Assembly (NCBI GenBank): GCA_905214225.1
Contig: CAJMLL010000018.1
Coordinates: forward strand, 1-41,565
Direction: 5' to 3'
DNA from: an uncultured bacterium
GTDB taxonomy: Bacteria > Bacillota > Clostridia > Peptostreptococcales > Anaerovoracaceae
Length of the DNA stretch: 41,565 bases
Part shown: one piece after another, positions 23,356 through 32,920 of the stretch
How the letters are laid out: each line of letters opens with the position of its first letter
Position numbering within the stretch: the stretch's first letter is position 1
Notes under the pieces: generated by a model
The model's input: only the letters and a program-made list of their open reading frames with translations
What the model was told of the DNA's origin: nothing
Databases searched by the model: none
Program-made: the position numbers and the translations under genes

Positions 23356-23999
23356 TGCGGCAGAAGCTCATGAAGAAACTGCCGTACAGCTTCAGCGGCT
23401 ACCCCTGTCTTGCTGTATACAGCAAGCGTAAAACCTGCGCAGTCTCGGTCAATGGAGAAAAGCAGCAGGTAATCGTACGGGTGCCGCTGAATACTTCAGA
23501 TCGGAAAGTCCTGCATGTGGTGGAGGAAAGCCGCGGATGGATCGAGAAGCACGTCCGGCAGGTGCAGAACAGAATCGCACAGATGCCGGAAATCGAGCCG
23601 ATATCCGTGAAGGAGCTTCGTGAACTGGCAGATCAGGCACTGGAAGTGCTTCCAAAGAAAGCGGAGACCTATGCCCGTCAGATGGGCGTATGGTACGGCC
23701 GCATTACGATCCGGAATCAGAAAACCCGATGGGGAAGCTGTTCTTCTCAGAGAAATCTGAATTTCAACTGTCTGTTAATGAAAATGCCGGAAGAAGTCCA
23801 GGACTATGTGGTGGTGCATGAACTCTGCCACCTGAAAGAAATGAATCACTCCCCGGCCTTCTGGGCAGAAGTGGAGAAGGTTCTTCCCGATTATCGCAGG
23901 CGCAGAGCCTGGCTGAAACAATATGGCTCTGTCTATATGGAAGCCATGAAAAAGGGCCTGCAGATCGAAGCAGAAAAGAACATCTGGAGACCAGAATAA
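23355..23999 (+). CDS. YgjP-type metallopeptidase (M48 family)
   Basis: 214 residues. The zinc motif HELCH is at 155-159, preceded by the family-typical RWGSCSSQRNLNFNCLL, and a downstream glutamate lies within the EMNHSPAFW segment. This is the YgjP/DUF45 fold, normally cytoplasmic and of unknown substrate. The start overlaps the DUF3343 stop (TAATG), with GAGGAG upstream, so it is co-translated with the selenium genes. Whether it shares their function or is a passenger cannot be told. Confidence 0.9.
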   Translation: MRQKLMKKLPYSFSGYPCLAVYSKRKTCAVSVNGEKQQVIVRVPLNTSDRKVLHVVEESRGWIEKHVRQVQNRIAQMPEIEPISVKELRELADQALEVLPKKAETYARQMGVWYGRITIRNQKTRWGSCSSQRNLNFNCLLMKMPEEVQDYVVVHELCHLKEMNHSPAFWAEVEKVLPDYRRRRAWLKQYGSVYMEAMKKGLQIEAEKNIWRPE

Positions 24000-24080
24000 G
24001 AATAATCGTATGTAAAGGTTCTGACAGGGGAACCTGTTATGTCAGGGCTGATTCAGGTTCAGAACGTTAAGCATGAACAG

Positions 24081-24126
24081 AAAGCTGCCGCACGAAGCTC
24101 ACATGAGATCGTGCAGCAGCTTTTTT
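24081..24126 (+). terminator. Terminator of the aminotransferase-yedF operon
   Basis: A 15-base stem with one mismatch (24081-24095 with 24109-24123) is followed by T to 24126. The convergent murE gene ends 60 bases further on. Confidence 0.9.
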
Positions 24127-24187
24127 GCGCCCGATAATCAGATTTACGCCTAAAAAGTACTAAACTTCAGGCATAAATGATGGTCGG

Positions 24188-25711
24188 TTATTTTTTGTAT
24201 CCCAGTTCATTCAGCGCCTTGCGGGCGGCTGCTTTGTCGGTCATCCACGGGCGGCGGCCTTCTTCATAGTACATGTAAGTTTCTCCGCCTTTTCCCAGTG
24301 TGAGGACCACATCGCCTGCAGAAGCCAGGGAAATGGCCTTGGCGATGCCTTTATCTCTGTCGTGGACAAAGGACCAGCGGCAGGAGGTTTTCTTTACTCC
24401 TTCCGCGATCTGTTTCGCGATGTCTTCCGGCTCAGAATCCCGCGGATCCTGTGAAGTCAGAACGACTTCCGTGCAGAATTCTCCGGCAATCCGTCCCATG
24501 ACCGGGCGCTTGACCACATCACGCTTTCCCGGGCATCCGAAGGCGGCGTAAATCTTTCCGCCGGTTTTATCCGTGATTTCCTTCGCGTAATTGAAAATCT
24601 TCTCGTATCCGTCCGGTGTGTGTGCGTAATCGACGACAACCGTGAACGGCTGTCCTTCATCGACTCTGTCCATACGTCCGTCCACCTGCGGAATATCGCG
24701 CAGCAGAGGAATGATCTGCTCAAGCGGCATGCCGCATTCATGCATGGCGGCGACGGCACCCAGCAGATTGTAGACGTTATACAGCGCAGCCATATTGGTG
24801 CTGACCGGGTATTCTTTTCCGTCATAGCAGAGCGTAAAACTGCAGCCGTCAGCACGCTGGACGATGTCCTTTGCGAAATAGTCGACGGTTTCCGGTGTGC
24901 CCGGCTCCGAGTGGCTTCCTTCAATCGGGTAGCCGTTCTCATCTGTTTCCGATTCGCCCTGGTCCGTTCCGTATGTGACATAGCGGCAAGGGCAGCAGTC
25001 TTTCAGCCCCTGGATGGAGATTTCATCGTCGGCATTCAGTACAGCGACGGCAGAAGGCTTCAGATTGCGGAAAAGCCGCTTTTTTGCCTCAAAATAGTTT
25101 TCCATGGTCTTATGGTAGTCCAGGTGGTCATGGGTCAGGTTGGTGAACACCGCGCAGTCAAAATCCACGCTGTCGACCCGGCCTCTGTCCAGCCCCTGGG
25201 AGCTGACTTCCATGGCTGCGGCCTGCATGCCGTGATCCAGCATTTCCTTCAGGTTCGCGTGTGTTTCCACCTGATCCGGCGTGGTCAGATTTGCCACGCG
25301 GGAATAGTCTCCGTAGCGGATGGCGATCGTTCCCATATAGCCGCAGGGGCGGTAATGGGAATAGATGTCGGAAATCACGCTGGTCAGCGTAGATTTCCCG
25401 TTGGTTCCGGTGGCGCCGAATACCGTCATATGACGGCTCGGCTGACCGAAGAAGAGGTCGCAGACGCGGTTCAGTTCTGCGTTCATGTCAGCAACCTTAA
25501 TATATACGACGCCCGGCTTCTGCTCCACGTCTTCTGTGATGACGATGGCAGCGGCGCCCTTCTCAGCGGCGGAACCGGCGTAGCGATGTCCGTCCTGCTC
25601 GTATCCTTTGATGCAGAAGAACATATATCCCGGCTTTACGGTGCGGGAATCCAGGGTCAGCCCTGTAATTTCCACGTCTGGCTGTCCGGAGAATAGTTCA
25701 GATAACAGCAT
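24188..25711 (-). CDS. murE: UDP-N-acetylmuramoyl-tripeptide synthetase MurE
   Basis: 507 residues, full-length Mur ligase. It adds the third amino acid to UDP-MurNAc-L-Ala-D-Glu in peptidoglycan synthesis. The ATP loop GATGTNGKST is at 99-108, the central NLTHDHLDYH motif is present, and the C-terminal domain has the specificity stretch SQDPRDSEP. The Arg in DPR resembles the DNPR motif of meso-diaminopimelate-adding enzymes, so that substrate is favoured over lysine, with some doubt because the Asn is replaced. GGGAGG precedes the start, 17 bases after pyrI. It is the last gene of the pyrimidine operon. Confidence 0.94.
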   Translation of the reverse strand: MLLSELFSGQPDVEITGLTLDSRTVKPGYMFFCIKGYEQDGHRYAGSAAEKGAAAIVITEDVEQKPGVVYIKVADMNAELNRVCDLFFGQPSRHMTVFGATGTNGKSTLTSVISDIYSHYRPCGYMGTIAIRYGDYSRVANLTTPDQVETHANLKEMLDHGMQAAAMEVSSQGLDRGRVDSVDFDCAVFTNLTHDHLDYHKTMENYFEAKKRLFRNLKPSAVAVLNADDEISIQGLKDCCPCRYVTYGTDQGESETDENGYPIEGSHSEPGTPETVDYFAKDIVQRADGCSFTLCYDGKEYPVSTNMAALYNVYNLLGAVAAMHECGMPLEQIIPLLRDIPQVDGRMDRVDEGQPFTVVVDYAHTPDGYEKIFNYAKEITDKTGGKIYAAFGCPGKRDVVKRPVMGRIAGEFCTEVVLTSQDPRDSEPEDIAKQIAEGVKKTSCRWSFVHDRDKGIAKAISLASAGDVVLTLGKGGETYMYYEEGRRPWMTDKAAARKALNELGYKK

Positions 25712-25728
25712 ATGATATTCCTCCCGTA

Positions 25729-26151
25729 CTATTTTTCACTGTACTCTGTGTCGCAGTATGCGCAGCGGTAAATGCGGCGCTCCGGATCGACCAGATGGAA
25801 GATCTGATCGATGCCCTGCTCGGTAGAAGTGATGCAGCGCGGATTGTGGCAGGAGATGATGTTGGTCAGTGTCTCCGGAAGATTGACCGAACGCTTCTCG
25901 CAGACTTTTCCGTTTTTGATGATGTCAACGGTGACGTTACTGTCTACGTAGGCGATCATGTCGTAATTCAGGTCGATCAGGGAATCAATCTTGATGATGT
26001 CCTTGCGTCCTTTTTTATTGCTTGTTGCGTTCTGAATGATAGCAACTGTGCAGTCAAGCTTGTCCAGTTTCAGCATCTCATAGATGCGCATGCCTTTTCC
26101 GGCTGTGATATGGTCCAGTACGATTCCGTTTGTCAGTCCGTCAATGTTCAT
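25729..26151 (-). CDS. pyrI: Aspartate carbamoyltransferase regulatory subunit
   Basis: 140 residues. The N-terminal nucleotide-binding domain starts with NGIVLDHITAGKGMRIYEML. The C-terminal zinc domain has C101, C106, C130 and C133 (SCHNPRC and YRCAYC). PyrI binds CTP/ATP and gives allosteric control to PyrB, so this organism probably has feedback-inhibited ATCase. GGGAGG precedes the start; pyrB lies 57 bases upstream. Confidence 0.96.
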   Translation of the reverse strand: MNIDGLTNGIVLDHITAGKGMRIYEMLKLDKLDCTVAIIQNATSNKKGRKDIIKIDSLIDLNYDMIAYVDSNVTVDIIKNGKVCEKRSVNLPETLTNIISCHNPRCITSTEQGIDQIFHLVDPERRIYRCAYCDTEYSEK

Positions 26152-26208
26152 GATTTGCCTCCCGTTATTACCTTGCGCAGTTTCTTTTTGTCCTGTAGAT
26201 GTGTCGTG

Positions 26209-27147
26209 CTATTTCAGTCCAAGCAGGTAGAGAATCAGTGCCTCGCGGATGTACTTTCCACAGTGTGCCTGATAGAAGTAGCAGGCTCTCGGATCGCTGT
26301 CGACCTCGACGGAGATCTCGTTGACACGCGGCAGCGGATGCATGATGATCATGTCTTTCTTGGCCGGCTTCAGCTTATCCAGGGTGAGGATGTAGCTGTC
26401 ACGCAGACGGACGTAGTCTTCCTCGTTGAAGAAACGTTCTTTCTGGACACGGGTCATGTACAGGACGTCGAGATCCGGCATTGCATCTTCCAGCTTCTCG
26501 TACTCTTTCCACTCGGCGCCGGCGGCGTTCATCTTTTCTTTCATGTACTTCGGCAGGCGCAGTTCCGGAGGAGCGATCAGGATGAACTTGACTCCCTTAT
26601 AGCGCATGAGGGCCTCGATCAGGGAGTGTACGGTGCGGCCGAACTTCAGGTCTCCGCAGAATCCGATGGTGAAGTTGTTCAGGCTGCCCTTCTTGCGGCT
26701 GATGGTCAGAAGGTCGGTCAGGGTCTGGGTCGGGTGGAAATGTCCGCCGTCTCCCGCGTTGATGACCGGAACTTCAGAGTGCTCGGAGGCAACCAGCGGC
26801 GCACCTTCCTTAGGATGGCGCATGGCGATGATGTCCGCGTAAAGGCTGACGATGTGAATCGTGTCCGCTACGCTTTCGCCCTTGGCTGCGGAGGAAGAGG
26901 AGGCTTCGGAGAATCCGATGACGTTTCCGCCCAGTTCCATCATGGCGGCTGTGAAGCTCAGGCGCGTTCTGGTGGAAGGCTCAAAGAACAGGGTCGCGAG
27001 TTTCTTATGCGCGCAGATGTCCTGATACTTTTCCGGATTCTCGATGATGTCATTGGCGGTCTTGATCAGATGATCAATCTCCTCAACGGTTAAATCAGTG
27101 ATATTGATGATGCTTCTCGGATTGTGTTTTACCTCAAGCTTATCCAT
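26209..27147 (-). CDS. pyrB: Aspartate carbamoyltransferase catalytic subunit
   Basis: 312 residues, the usual catalytic-chain length. It condenses carbamoyl phosphate and aspartate, the committed step of pyrimidine synthesis. The carbamoyl-phosphate motif [12 protein letters not shown] is at 54-65, and HPLPRVNEI near the C-terminus binds aspartate. It pairs with the PyrI regulatory chain encoded just downstream. GAGGAGG precedes the start. Confidence 0.97.
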   Translation of the reverse strand: MDKLEVKHNPRSIINITDLTVEEIDHLIKTANDIIENPEKYQDICAHKKLATLFFEPSTRTRLSFTAAMMELGGNVIGFSEASSSSAAKGESVADTIHIVSLYADIIAMRHPKEGAPLVASEHSEVPVINAGDGGHFHPTQTLTDLLTISRKKGSLNNFTIGFCGDLKFGRTVHSLIEALMRYKGVKFILIAPPELRLPKYMKEKMNAAGAEWKEYEKLEDAMPDLDVLYMTRVQKERFFNEEDYVRLRDSYILTLDKLKPAKKDMIIMHPLPRVNEISVEVDSDPRACYFYQAHCGKYIREALILYLLGLK

Positions 27148-27206
27148 TCTGTTATTCTCCTCCTCTGATTCTATGTTTTACGTTGTCTGCCAGCTGTCCG
27201 GACGCT

Positions 27207-27842
27207 CTATTTCATCCAGCTTTCATCGGACGGATTGGCGCGGAATTTCAGGATTTTTTCCTTCTCTTCCGGAGCGATGTGACCCATCTCAACAGCGGCG
27301 TCCACCAGAGTGTCCAGGGTGCAGAGACTGTGGTTGACCACATTGTGCTCCTTCAGCTTGGCCTCGCTTGCGGAAAGACCGTAAGTGAAGATGCTGGCGA
27401 TACCGACGACATCGGCTCCGGCTTCTCTCAGAACATCCACCGTTTCACAGGAAGATCCGCCTGTAGAGATCAGATCCTCGATGACAACGGTTTTCTGGCC
27501 CGGGATGAGGCGCCCCTCGATCTGGTTGTTTCTGCCGTGGCTCTTATGAGAACCTCTGACATAGCCCATCGGAAGGCCCATCATCTGCGCGGTGATCGCT
27601 GCGTGCGGGATGCCGGCGGTGCTGGTGCCCATCAGCAGTTCACACTCCGGATACCAGGTCTGAATCGTATCCCTCAGGCCCTGCTCGATCAGCGTGCGGA
27701 CATAGGGCGTGGACAGAGTCAGGCGGTTGTCACAGTAGATCGGGCTCTTGATGCCGCTGGCCCAGGTGAACGGATCGTTAGGACGCAGGAATACAGCCTC
27801 GATTGAGAGCAGTCCGCGTGCAATGTCTTTTTCTGCAGTCAT
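27207..27842 (-). CDS. pyrE: Orotate phosphoribosyltransferase
   Basis: 211 residues. It transfers phosphoribose from PRPP to orotate. The PRPP-binding signature VVIEDLISTGGSS is at 119-131, and the flexible-loop segment RGSHKSHGRNNQIEG follows the YV strand. AAGGAG precedes the start. A 131-base gap to pyrF contains an imperfect hairpin (around 27880-27935) whose role is unclear. Confidence 0.95.
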   Translation of the reverse strand: MTAEKDIARGLLSIEAVFLRPNDPFTWASGIKSPIYCDNRLTLSTPYVRTLIEQGLRDTIQTWYPECELLMGTSTAGIPHAAITAQMMGLPMGYVRGSHKSHGRNNQIEGRLIPGQKTVVIEDLISTGGSSCETVDVLREAGADVVGIASIFTYGLSASEAKLKEHNVVNHSLCTLDTLVDAAVEMGHIAPEEKEKILKFRANPSDESWMK

Positions 27843-27973
27843 AGTGATTCTCCTTTTTGTATGTGTATGTTTATATGTTTTCGGACAAAATCCAGACCGG
27901 CAAGGGGATTCCTCACCGGGCTGTCCGGAAGTCTGCGATATTTCGTGAGTGTGGTTTTCCGTGGCGATCGTGT

Positions 27974-28678
27974 TTATCTCGCTGTGCCCAGGAAGTCTCT
28001 GACGCAGCGCTGATAGGCCTCCACCGGGTTATCGGCCTGCGTGATCGGACGGCCCACCACGATGTAGTCCGAACCGAGAAGCCGGGCTTTTGCCGGTGTG
28101 GTGATCCTGGTCTGGTCGTCAGCAGCGGAGTTTTCAAAACGGATTCCCGGGGTGATGGTCATAAAGTCTCTTCCGCAGGCCCGGTGAATCGTTCCCGCTT
28201 CCAGAGGCGAACAGACGACCCCGCCGAGTCCTGCGGCTTTCGCGTTCTTCGCGTACTGGGTGACCACTTCCGGAAGAGGGTGATCAATCAGAAGTTCCTT
28301 TTCCATGGTTTCCTGACTGGTGGAGGTCAGCTGGGTGACCGCAATCAGAAGCGGGGATCCGCCTTTTGATTCCAGGCCTTCTTTTCCGGCTGCCATCATT
28401 TTGATTCCGCCCGCGGCGTGGACATTGGTCATGTCTACCTGCAGGTCCGCGAGACAGGCCATGGCGCGTTTTACGGTATTCGGGATGTCGTGCAGCTTCA
28501 GATCCAGAAAAATCTTATGCCCGCGCTTCTTGATTTCCCGTACAATCGAAGGGCCCTCAGCGTAGAAGAGCTCCATGCCGATTTTTACGAACGGCTTCTG
28601 TCCGGTGAATCGATCCAGAAAATGGAAGGTATCTTCTGCGGACGGAAAGTCGCAGGCGATAATAACGTCTTTACTCAT
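27974..28678 (-). CDS. pyrF: Orotidine 5'-phosphate decarboxylase
   Basis: 234 residues from the start at 28678, which follows AAAGGAGAC by five bases; the in-frame Met eight codons earlier (28702) precedes that site and is rejected. The catalytic DLKLHD motif is at 59-64, with the key lysine K61, and the C-terminal VVGRPITQA phosphate-binding segment is present. Last step of UMP synthesis. A 128-base gap separates it from pyrD and could hold an internal promoter (TATAAT near 28727-28732, no good -35). Confidence 0.95.
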   Translation of the reverse strand: MSKDVIIACDFPSAEDTFHFLDRFTGQKPFVKIGMELFYAEGPSIVREIKKRGHKIFLDLKLHDIPNTVKRAMACLADLQVDMTNVHAAGGIKMMAAGKEGLESKGGSPLLIAVTQLTSTSQETMEKELLIDHPLPEVVTQYAKNAKAAGLGGVVCSPLEAGTIHRACGRDFMTITPGIRFENSAADDQTRITTPAKARLLGSDYIVVGRPITQADNPVEAYQRCVRDFLGTAR

Positions 28679-28806
28679 GACCAGTCTCCTTTCGTATCTC
28701 ATTTTCAGGTGTTTTCTGCTATTTATTATATCTCAAACCGGCGGAAAGATGGATTCCTGAAAGGGAATTTTCAAACCGTGTATTTGAGCAAACTTGCTTT
28801 ATTATG

Positions 28807-29742
28807 CTAAAGCGCCGCGCCGATGATGTCAGTCAGGGAATCGATATGAAGCCCCTCCATGACAGATGGAAGATCCTCGATGATTTCCTTGCAGGCATAA
28901 GGGTTGACCAGGTTTGCAGCGCCGATTTCTACGGCAGAGGCTCCGGCCATCATCATTTCAATGACGTCTTCCGCCGTGCTGATTCCGCCCATTCCAATGA
29001 TTGGAATCTTCACTGCATGAGCCGTCTGCCAGACCATGCGCAGGGCAACCGGAAGAACGGCCGGGCCGCTGAGACCGCCGGTCTGGTTGGCCAGAACCGG
29101 TTTTTTCTTCTTCAGGTCAATGCGCATTCCCATCAGGGTGTTGATCATGCTGATTCCGTCTGCGCCGGCGTCCTCACAGGCTTTTGCGATTTCCGTGATG
29201 TCGGTGACGTTCGGCGTCAGCTTCATGAATACCGGCTTGTGGGTGACACTCTTTACGGCAGCAGTCACTTCTGCAGCTGCCTTCGGGCTGGTCCCGAAAC
29301 TCATGCCGCCATTGTGAACGTTCGGGCAGCTGATGTTGATTTCCAGGATGCCGACCTGGTCCTGCGCGTCGAGTTTTTCTGAGGTTTCCTTATACTCATC
29401 AAGGGAAAATCCGCTGATGTTCGCGATGAGCGGCTTGCTGTAGATCTTTCTGAATTCCGGGAGTTCATGGGCGATGACGTGGTCGACACCCGGATTCTGC
29501 AGGCCGACTGAATTCAGCATGCCGGAGCTGCATTCCGCAATGCGCGGAAGCGGGTTGCCGTAACGCTCGTGGAGGGTCGTTCCCTTAAACGAAATCGAGC
29601 CCAGAATATTGATATCATAGAGCTTTGCGAATTCCTGGCCGTATCCGAAGGTTCCGCTGGCCGGAATGACCGGATTGTCCAGCGTGATGCCGCAGAGCTC
29701 TGTAGAAAGCGGATTTCCGCCTGTTTTACAGTCATGAGACAT
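28807..29742 (-). CDS. pyrD: Dihydroorotate dehydrogenase B, catalytic subunit
   Basis: 311 residues of class 1B. FMN- and orotate-binding motifs include NPVIPASGTFGYG (23-35), NISCPNVHNGG with the catalytic-base C139, and the C-terminal GGISTAEDV segment. It works with PyrK (next upstream gene) to pass electrons to NAD+. GAAAGGA precedes the start. Confidence 0.96.
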   Translation of the reverse strand: MSHDCKTGGNPLSTELCGITLDNPVIPASGTFGYGQEFAKLYDINILGSISFKGTTLHERYGNPLPRIAECSSGMLNSVGLQNPGVDHVIAHELPEFRKIYSKPLIANISGFSLDEYKETSEKLDAQDQVGILEINISCPNVHNGGMSFGTSPKAAAEVTAAVKSVTHKPVFMKLTPNVTDITEIAKACEDAGADGISMINTLMGMRIDLKKKKPVLANQTGGLSGPAVLPVALRMVWQTAHAVKIPIIGMGGISTAEDVIEMMMAGASAVEIGAANLVNPYACKEIIEDLPSVMEGLHIDSLTDIIGAAL

Positions 29743-29823
29743 AATCGATCTGTCCTTTCCTCTGTATCTGAACCGCCCGCCTTTTCTTAAGAAAAGGGAC
29801 GGAAGAATGCTGCTTGTATTTTC

Positions 29824-30552
29824 CTACCAGATGACTTCGTCTTTCATGAGAATCGGTCCGTCGGTGCAGATGCGCTTGCTTCCGTATTTTGTCTTGCAGC
29901 TGCATCCCATGCAGGCACCGAATCCGCATCCCATGCGCTCTTCAAAACTGAGCTGTCCGTCCGGCATCTGTTCATAGACGGCCTTCAGCATCGGCTCTGG
30001 TCCGCAGGTGCAGACGTAATCGTAGTTCATGGTCTTCATGGCATCGGTGACAAAGCCTTTTATGCCGAAGGACCCGTCTGCGGTCGCGATGACTGGGTGA
30101 ATGCCGAGATCTTCAAAAGGCTGAAGGGGAAGAATGTCTTCCTTTGTATTGAATCCGAGAGCAAGCTGCGGAGTGATGCCTTTTTCCTTCAGTTCTTTCG
30201 CGATGCCGTACATCGGAGGCATGCCGATGCCGCCTGCAGCCAGCAGGGTGTTTTCTGTGCAGAGGCTGACGTCAAAGCCGTTGCCGAGCGGCAGGAGCAC
30301 GTCAAGCGTCTGGCCCGGAGTCATCTGGCTCATCGATTTTGTCCCGCGGCCCAGAAGCTTATACAGAATGGAAACCCAAGTCTCTCCGTGGTCGTAAATA
30401 GATATCGGCCGGCGCAGGAAAAATCCGTCGAGGCGGATGTTGATGAACTGCCCCGGCGCGGAAATCCCGCTGCAGTTTCCGGAAAGCTTCATGAACCAGG
30501 TGTCGCGGGTTACCTGTGTGTTTTCTTCAATTGTCAGAATCTGTCTGTCCAT
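29824..30552 (-). CDS. pyrK: Dihydroorotate dehydrogenase B, electron transfer subunit
   Basis: 242 residues from the start at 30552, which follows AAAGGA; the upstream extension of the frame is unconserved Arg-rich sequence and is rejected. The FAD-binding LRRPISIYD is near 47-54 and the NAD-binding AAGGIGMPP at 105-113. The [2Fe-2S] cysteines are C209, C214, C217 and C229 in the CGFGACMGCSC region. It links PyrD to NAD+. Confidence 0.95.
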   Translation of the reverse strand: MDRQILTIEENTQVTRDTWFMKLSGNCSGISAPGQFINIRLDGFFLRRPISIYDHGETWVSILYKLLGRGTKSMSQMTPGQTLDVLLPLGNGFDVSLCTENTLLAAGGIGMPPMYGIAKELKEKGITPQLALGFNTKEDILPLQPFEDLGIHPVIATADGSFGIKGFVTDAMKTMNYDYVCTCGPEPMLKAVYEQMPDGQLSFEERMGCGFGACMGCSCKTKYGSKRICTDGPILMKDEVIW

Positions 30553-30611
30553 AGCAGTCCTTTCTGATGCATTGTCTATCGGCGATTTATGATGGATAAG
30601 GGGAAACGCGG

Positions 30612-31970
30612 TTAATCCAGGCGTTTCAGCCCGACCCGGTCTGCGGAAATCTGTCCGCCGCAGAAGGTCATAACGGCCTTTCCCTGAACGTCCCATCCGT
30701 CAAATGGGCAGGAATGGCCCATGCTCTTGAAGGCATCTGCGCGGAGGGTGTATGGCGTGTGCAGATCCAGGACGGTGATGTCCGCGGATCCCGGCAGGAG
30801 CAGGCCGCCGTCGGCTTTCTGTTCTGCCTGTGCGGTTTCCAGAGTTGTTCCCGGAAGGCTGAAGCGGCGTCTCGGTGCGAAGCACATCAGCTCCAGCAGA
30901 CGGTCCATGCTGAGGATGCCCGGAAGGACGAGGCGGGAGTAAAGCACCGGGAAGGCGCTCTCCAGTCCCACGATGCCGTTGGCGCTCTTCAGAAGGCCTT
31001 TGGCTTTCTCTTCGGCGGAATGCGGAGCGTGGTCCGTGGCGATCATGTCGACGGTTCCGTCGATAACGGCGTCCAGCATGGCTTTCCGGTCCGCTTCGGA
31101 GCGGAGCGGCGGATTCATCTTGAAGCGGCCGCTGGACGGGTCGTCCGGGTTGATCTTGAAGAGGTCTTCTTCAGAGAGGACCAGGTAATGCGGGCCGGTT
31201 TCGCAGGTCACATTTACGCCGGATTTCTTCGCGTCGCGGATGACCTGGATGGATTCTTTTGTGGAAACATGGCAGACGTGATAGGCACAGCCGGTTTCCT
31301 CTGCCAGCCGGCAGTCCCGCTCGATCTGCTTCCATTCGCTTTCCGAGCTGATTCCCTTCCAGCCGATGGACTCTGCGTAGCGGCCGGCGTGGATGGCAGA
31401 ACCACCGAGAAGAGACTCATCTTCACAGTGCGCCGTGATTATCTTTCCCAGAGCCTGCGCCTTTTCCATGGCCTCACGCATGCGCTCCTCTGTCTGTACG
31501 CCTTTTCCGTCGTCGGTAAATGCGCAGACATGCGGTGCCAGGGCCTCCATGTCCGAGAGGGCGCTTCTTCCGTCCTGCTTCATCGTGATCGCGCCGTAAG
31601 GAATGGCGTGGATGACACTGTCCCGCTTAATGATGTCCGTCTGCGCCTTCAGCCCTTCTAAAGTAGAAGGCTTCGGCTTCAGATTCGGCATCGGGCAGAC
31701 ACAAGTGTATCCGCCGTAAGCGCCCGCCAGGCTTCCCGTGCGGATCGTCTCTTTATAAGAAAACCCGGGTTCGCGGAAGTGAACGTGCACATCTGCAAAT
31801 CCGGGTACAATTGCGTAATCATCAGCGTCAAAGGAACAATCCGCAGCACTTTCAGAAGCTGCCGCGTTGTCGGAAGAATATACGCTGATTCCGTCTTCAC
31901 TGACTAACAGATCCGCCTTTTTAAATGCGTGATCCAGATAAACGGTTCCATTCTTCAGCAGTGTTTTCAT
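30612..31970 (-). CDS. pyrC: Dihydroorotase
   Basis: 452 residues of the amidohydrolase fold. The metal-binding DVHVHFREPG has H62 and H64; ATDHAPHSAEEK near the C-terminus carries the catalytic Asp. It closes carbamoyl-aspartate to dihydroorotate. First gene of the operon: AAGGAG precedes the start, and the promoter at 32038-32066 overlaps the 3' end of the cvpA-like gene. No PyrR-type attenuator was recognised in the roughly 60-base leader. Confidence 0.95.
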   Translation of the reverse strand: MKTLLKNGTVYLDHAFKKADLLVSEDGISVYSSDNAAASESAADCSFDADDYAIVPGFADVHVHFREPGFSYKETIRTGSLAGAYGGYTCVCPMPNLKPKPSTLEGLKAQTDIIKRDSVIHAIPYGAITMKQDGRSALSDMEALAPHVCAFTDDGKGVQTEERMREAMEKAQALGKIITAHCEDESLLGGSAIHAGRYAESIGWKGISSESEWKQIERDCRLAEETGCAYHVCHVSTKESIQVIRDAKKSGVNVTCETGPHYLVLSEEDLFKINPDDPSSGRFKMNPPLRSEADRKAMLDAVIDGTVDMIATDHAPHSAEEKAKGLLKSANGIVGLESAFPVLYSRLVLPGILSMDRLLELMCFAPRRRFSLPGTTLETAQAEQKADGGLLLPGSADITVLDLHTPYTLRADAFKSMGHSCPFDGWDVQGKAVMTFCGGQISADRVGLKRLD

Positions 31971-32037
31971 TTCTGTCTCCTTCCTGATTCAGAGGGATCG
32001 AAACCCTTGCTCCTCGATTTTTGCCTAAACTTTCAAT

Positions 32038-32066
32038 AAGGTATCACAGATGCCGGTTGTTGTCAA
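32038..32066 (-). promoter_or_regulatory. pyr operon promoter
   Basis: On the minus strand, TTGACA (32066-32061), a 17-base spacer and TACCTT (32043-32038). The -35 hexamer overlaps the stop codon region of the upstream cvpA-like gene. Confidence 0.7.
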
Positions 32067-32716
32067 GCCTGCTGCGTCCCGGCCCCGATGCTCTGGAAGA
32101 AAGCGACGACGAGGTTGTGGTGATACAGCGCCGAGGCCAGAAACGAGCTGTTCAGCTGCGTCTGCAGCCAGGTCTGTGTGTCCGCGGCCAGAAGCGGCAG
32201 GGTCAGCTTCAGCAGGGACAAAAGGATACAGACATATAAAATCCCAAGGAGAAGCCCTGCGGCTCCGCCCAGGACTCCGTCCAGCGCTCCGATGACGCCG
32301 CCGTGATGGCTGCGGGAAAAGAGCGCGATGATGATCGTCCCGATGATTTTTACGCCGATATAAATCAGGAGCAGGGCCAGAATGGATATGACGATGCCGG
32401 TGATCACAGAAGCGGCGTATTCCGCTGTGGTATTGGCGGCGTTGTCCGCCGCGTTCTGCAGAAAATCCGGAAGAGACAGTGTCCCTCCTGATTCCTGAAA
32501 GCGCTTTAACAGCAGGTTCTTGAAAAAGGACTCAAGACCGCTGTCTATAGATGTATGATCAATCAGATACTGTTTCAGATTGTCGGAATATAAAAGGGAA
32601 AGAATCGCAAGGGCAATCCACTGGATCAGATGGACGACCGAGACGACGAATCCTTTAAATGCATGCCGGATGGCGGCGATGACGATGATAATAATGGCGA
32701 TGATGTCGAGTATCAT
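32063..32716 (-). CDS. CvpA family membrane protein
   Basis: 217 residues from the start at 32716; the longer frame adds a non-hydrophobic Arg-rich stretch and is rejected. Four hydrophobic segments are visible: about 2-18 (DIIAIIIIVIAAI), 25-45, 95-130 (SVITGIVISILALLLIYIG) and 165-185 (AAGLLLGILYVCILLSLL). This matches the CvpA/colicin V production fold, an inner-membrane protein of unclear function. GGGAGG lies 11 bases ahead. It is upstream of the pyr operon on the same strand and may be co-transcribed with it in part. Confidence 0.8.
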   Translation of the reverse strand: MILDIIAIIIIVIAAIRHAFKGFVVSVVHLIQWIALAILSLLYSDNLKQYLIDHTSIDSGLESFFKNLLLKRFQESGGTLSLPDFLQNAADNAANTTAEYAASVITGIVISILALLLIYIGVKIIGTIIIALFSRSHHGGVIGALDGVLGGAAGLLLGILYVCILLSLLKLTLPLLAADTQTWLQTQLNSSFLASALYHHNLVVAFFQSIGAGTQQA

Positions 32717-32920
32717 AAATCCGGGAGCCTCCCTGCCCGGTGGTGTTTTGTCCTGAAAAAAGCCGGAAACAGCCGTCTGCAGTCTTTCCCGGGAGAACAT
32801 CCGGAGAATGCCCAATGCCCGCGGCGGGGACTGCGGCGCCTGCTAACAGTATAGCGTGAAAAAAGGGGAATGTTCAATGAAATGCCGGGATTCTTCTGCA
32901 TAAATATCAGTACGATTATC

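Noticed and set aside
24003..24014. TAATCGTATGTA as another operator copy
   Set aside because: Only the left arm matches and it lies after the metallopeptidase stop, ahead of a terminator, with no promoter.
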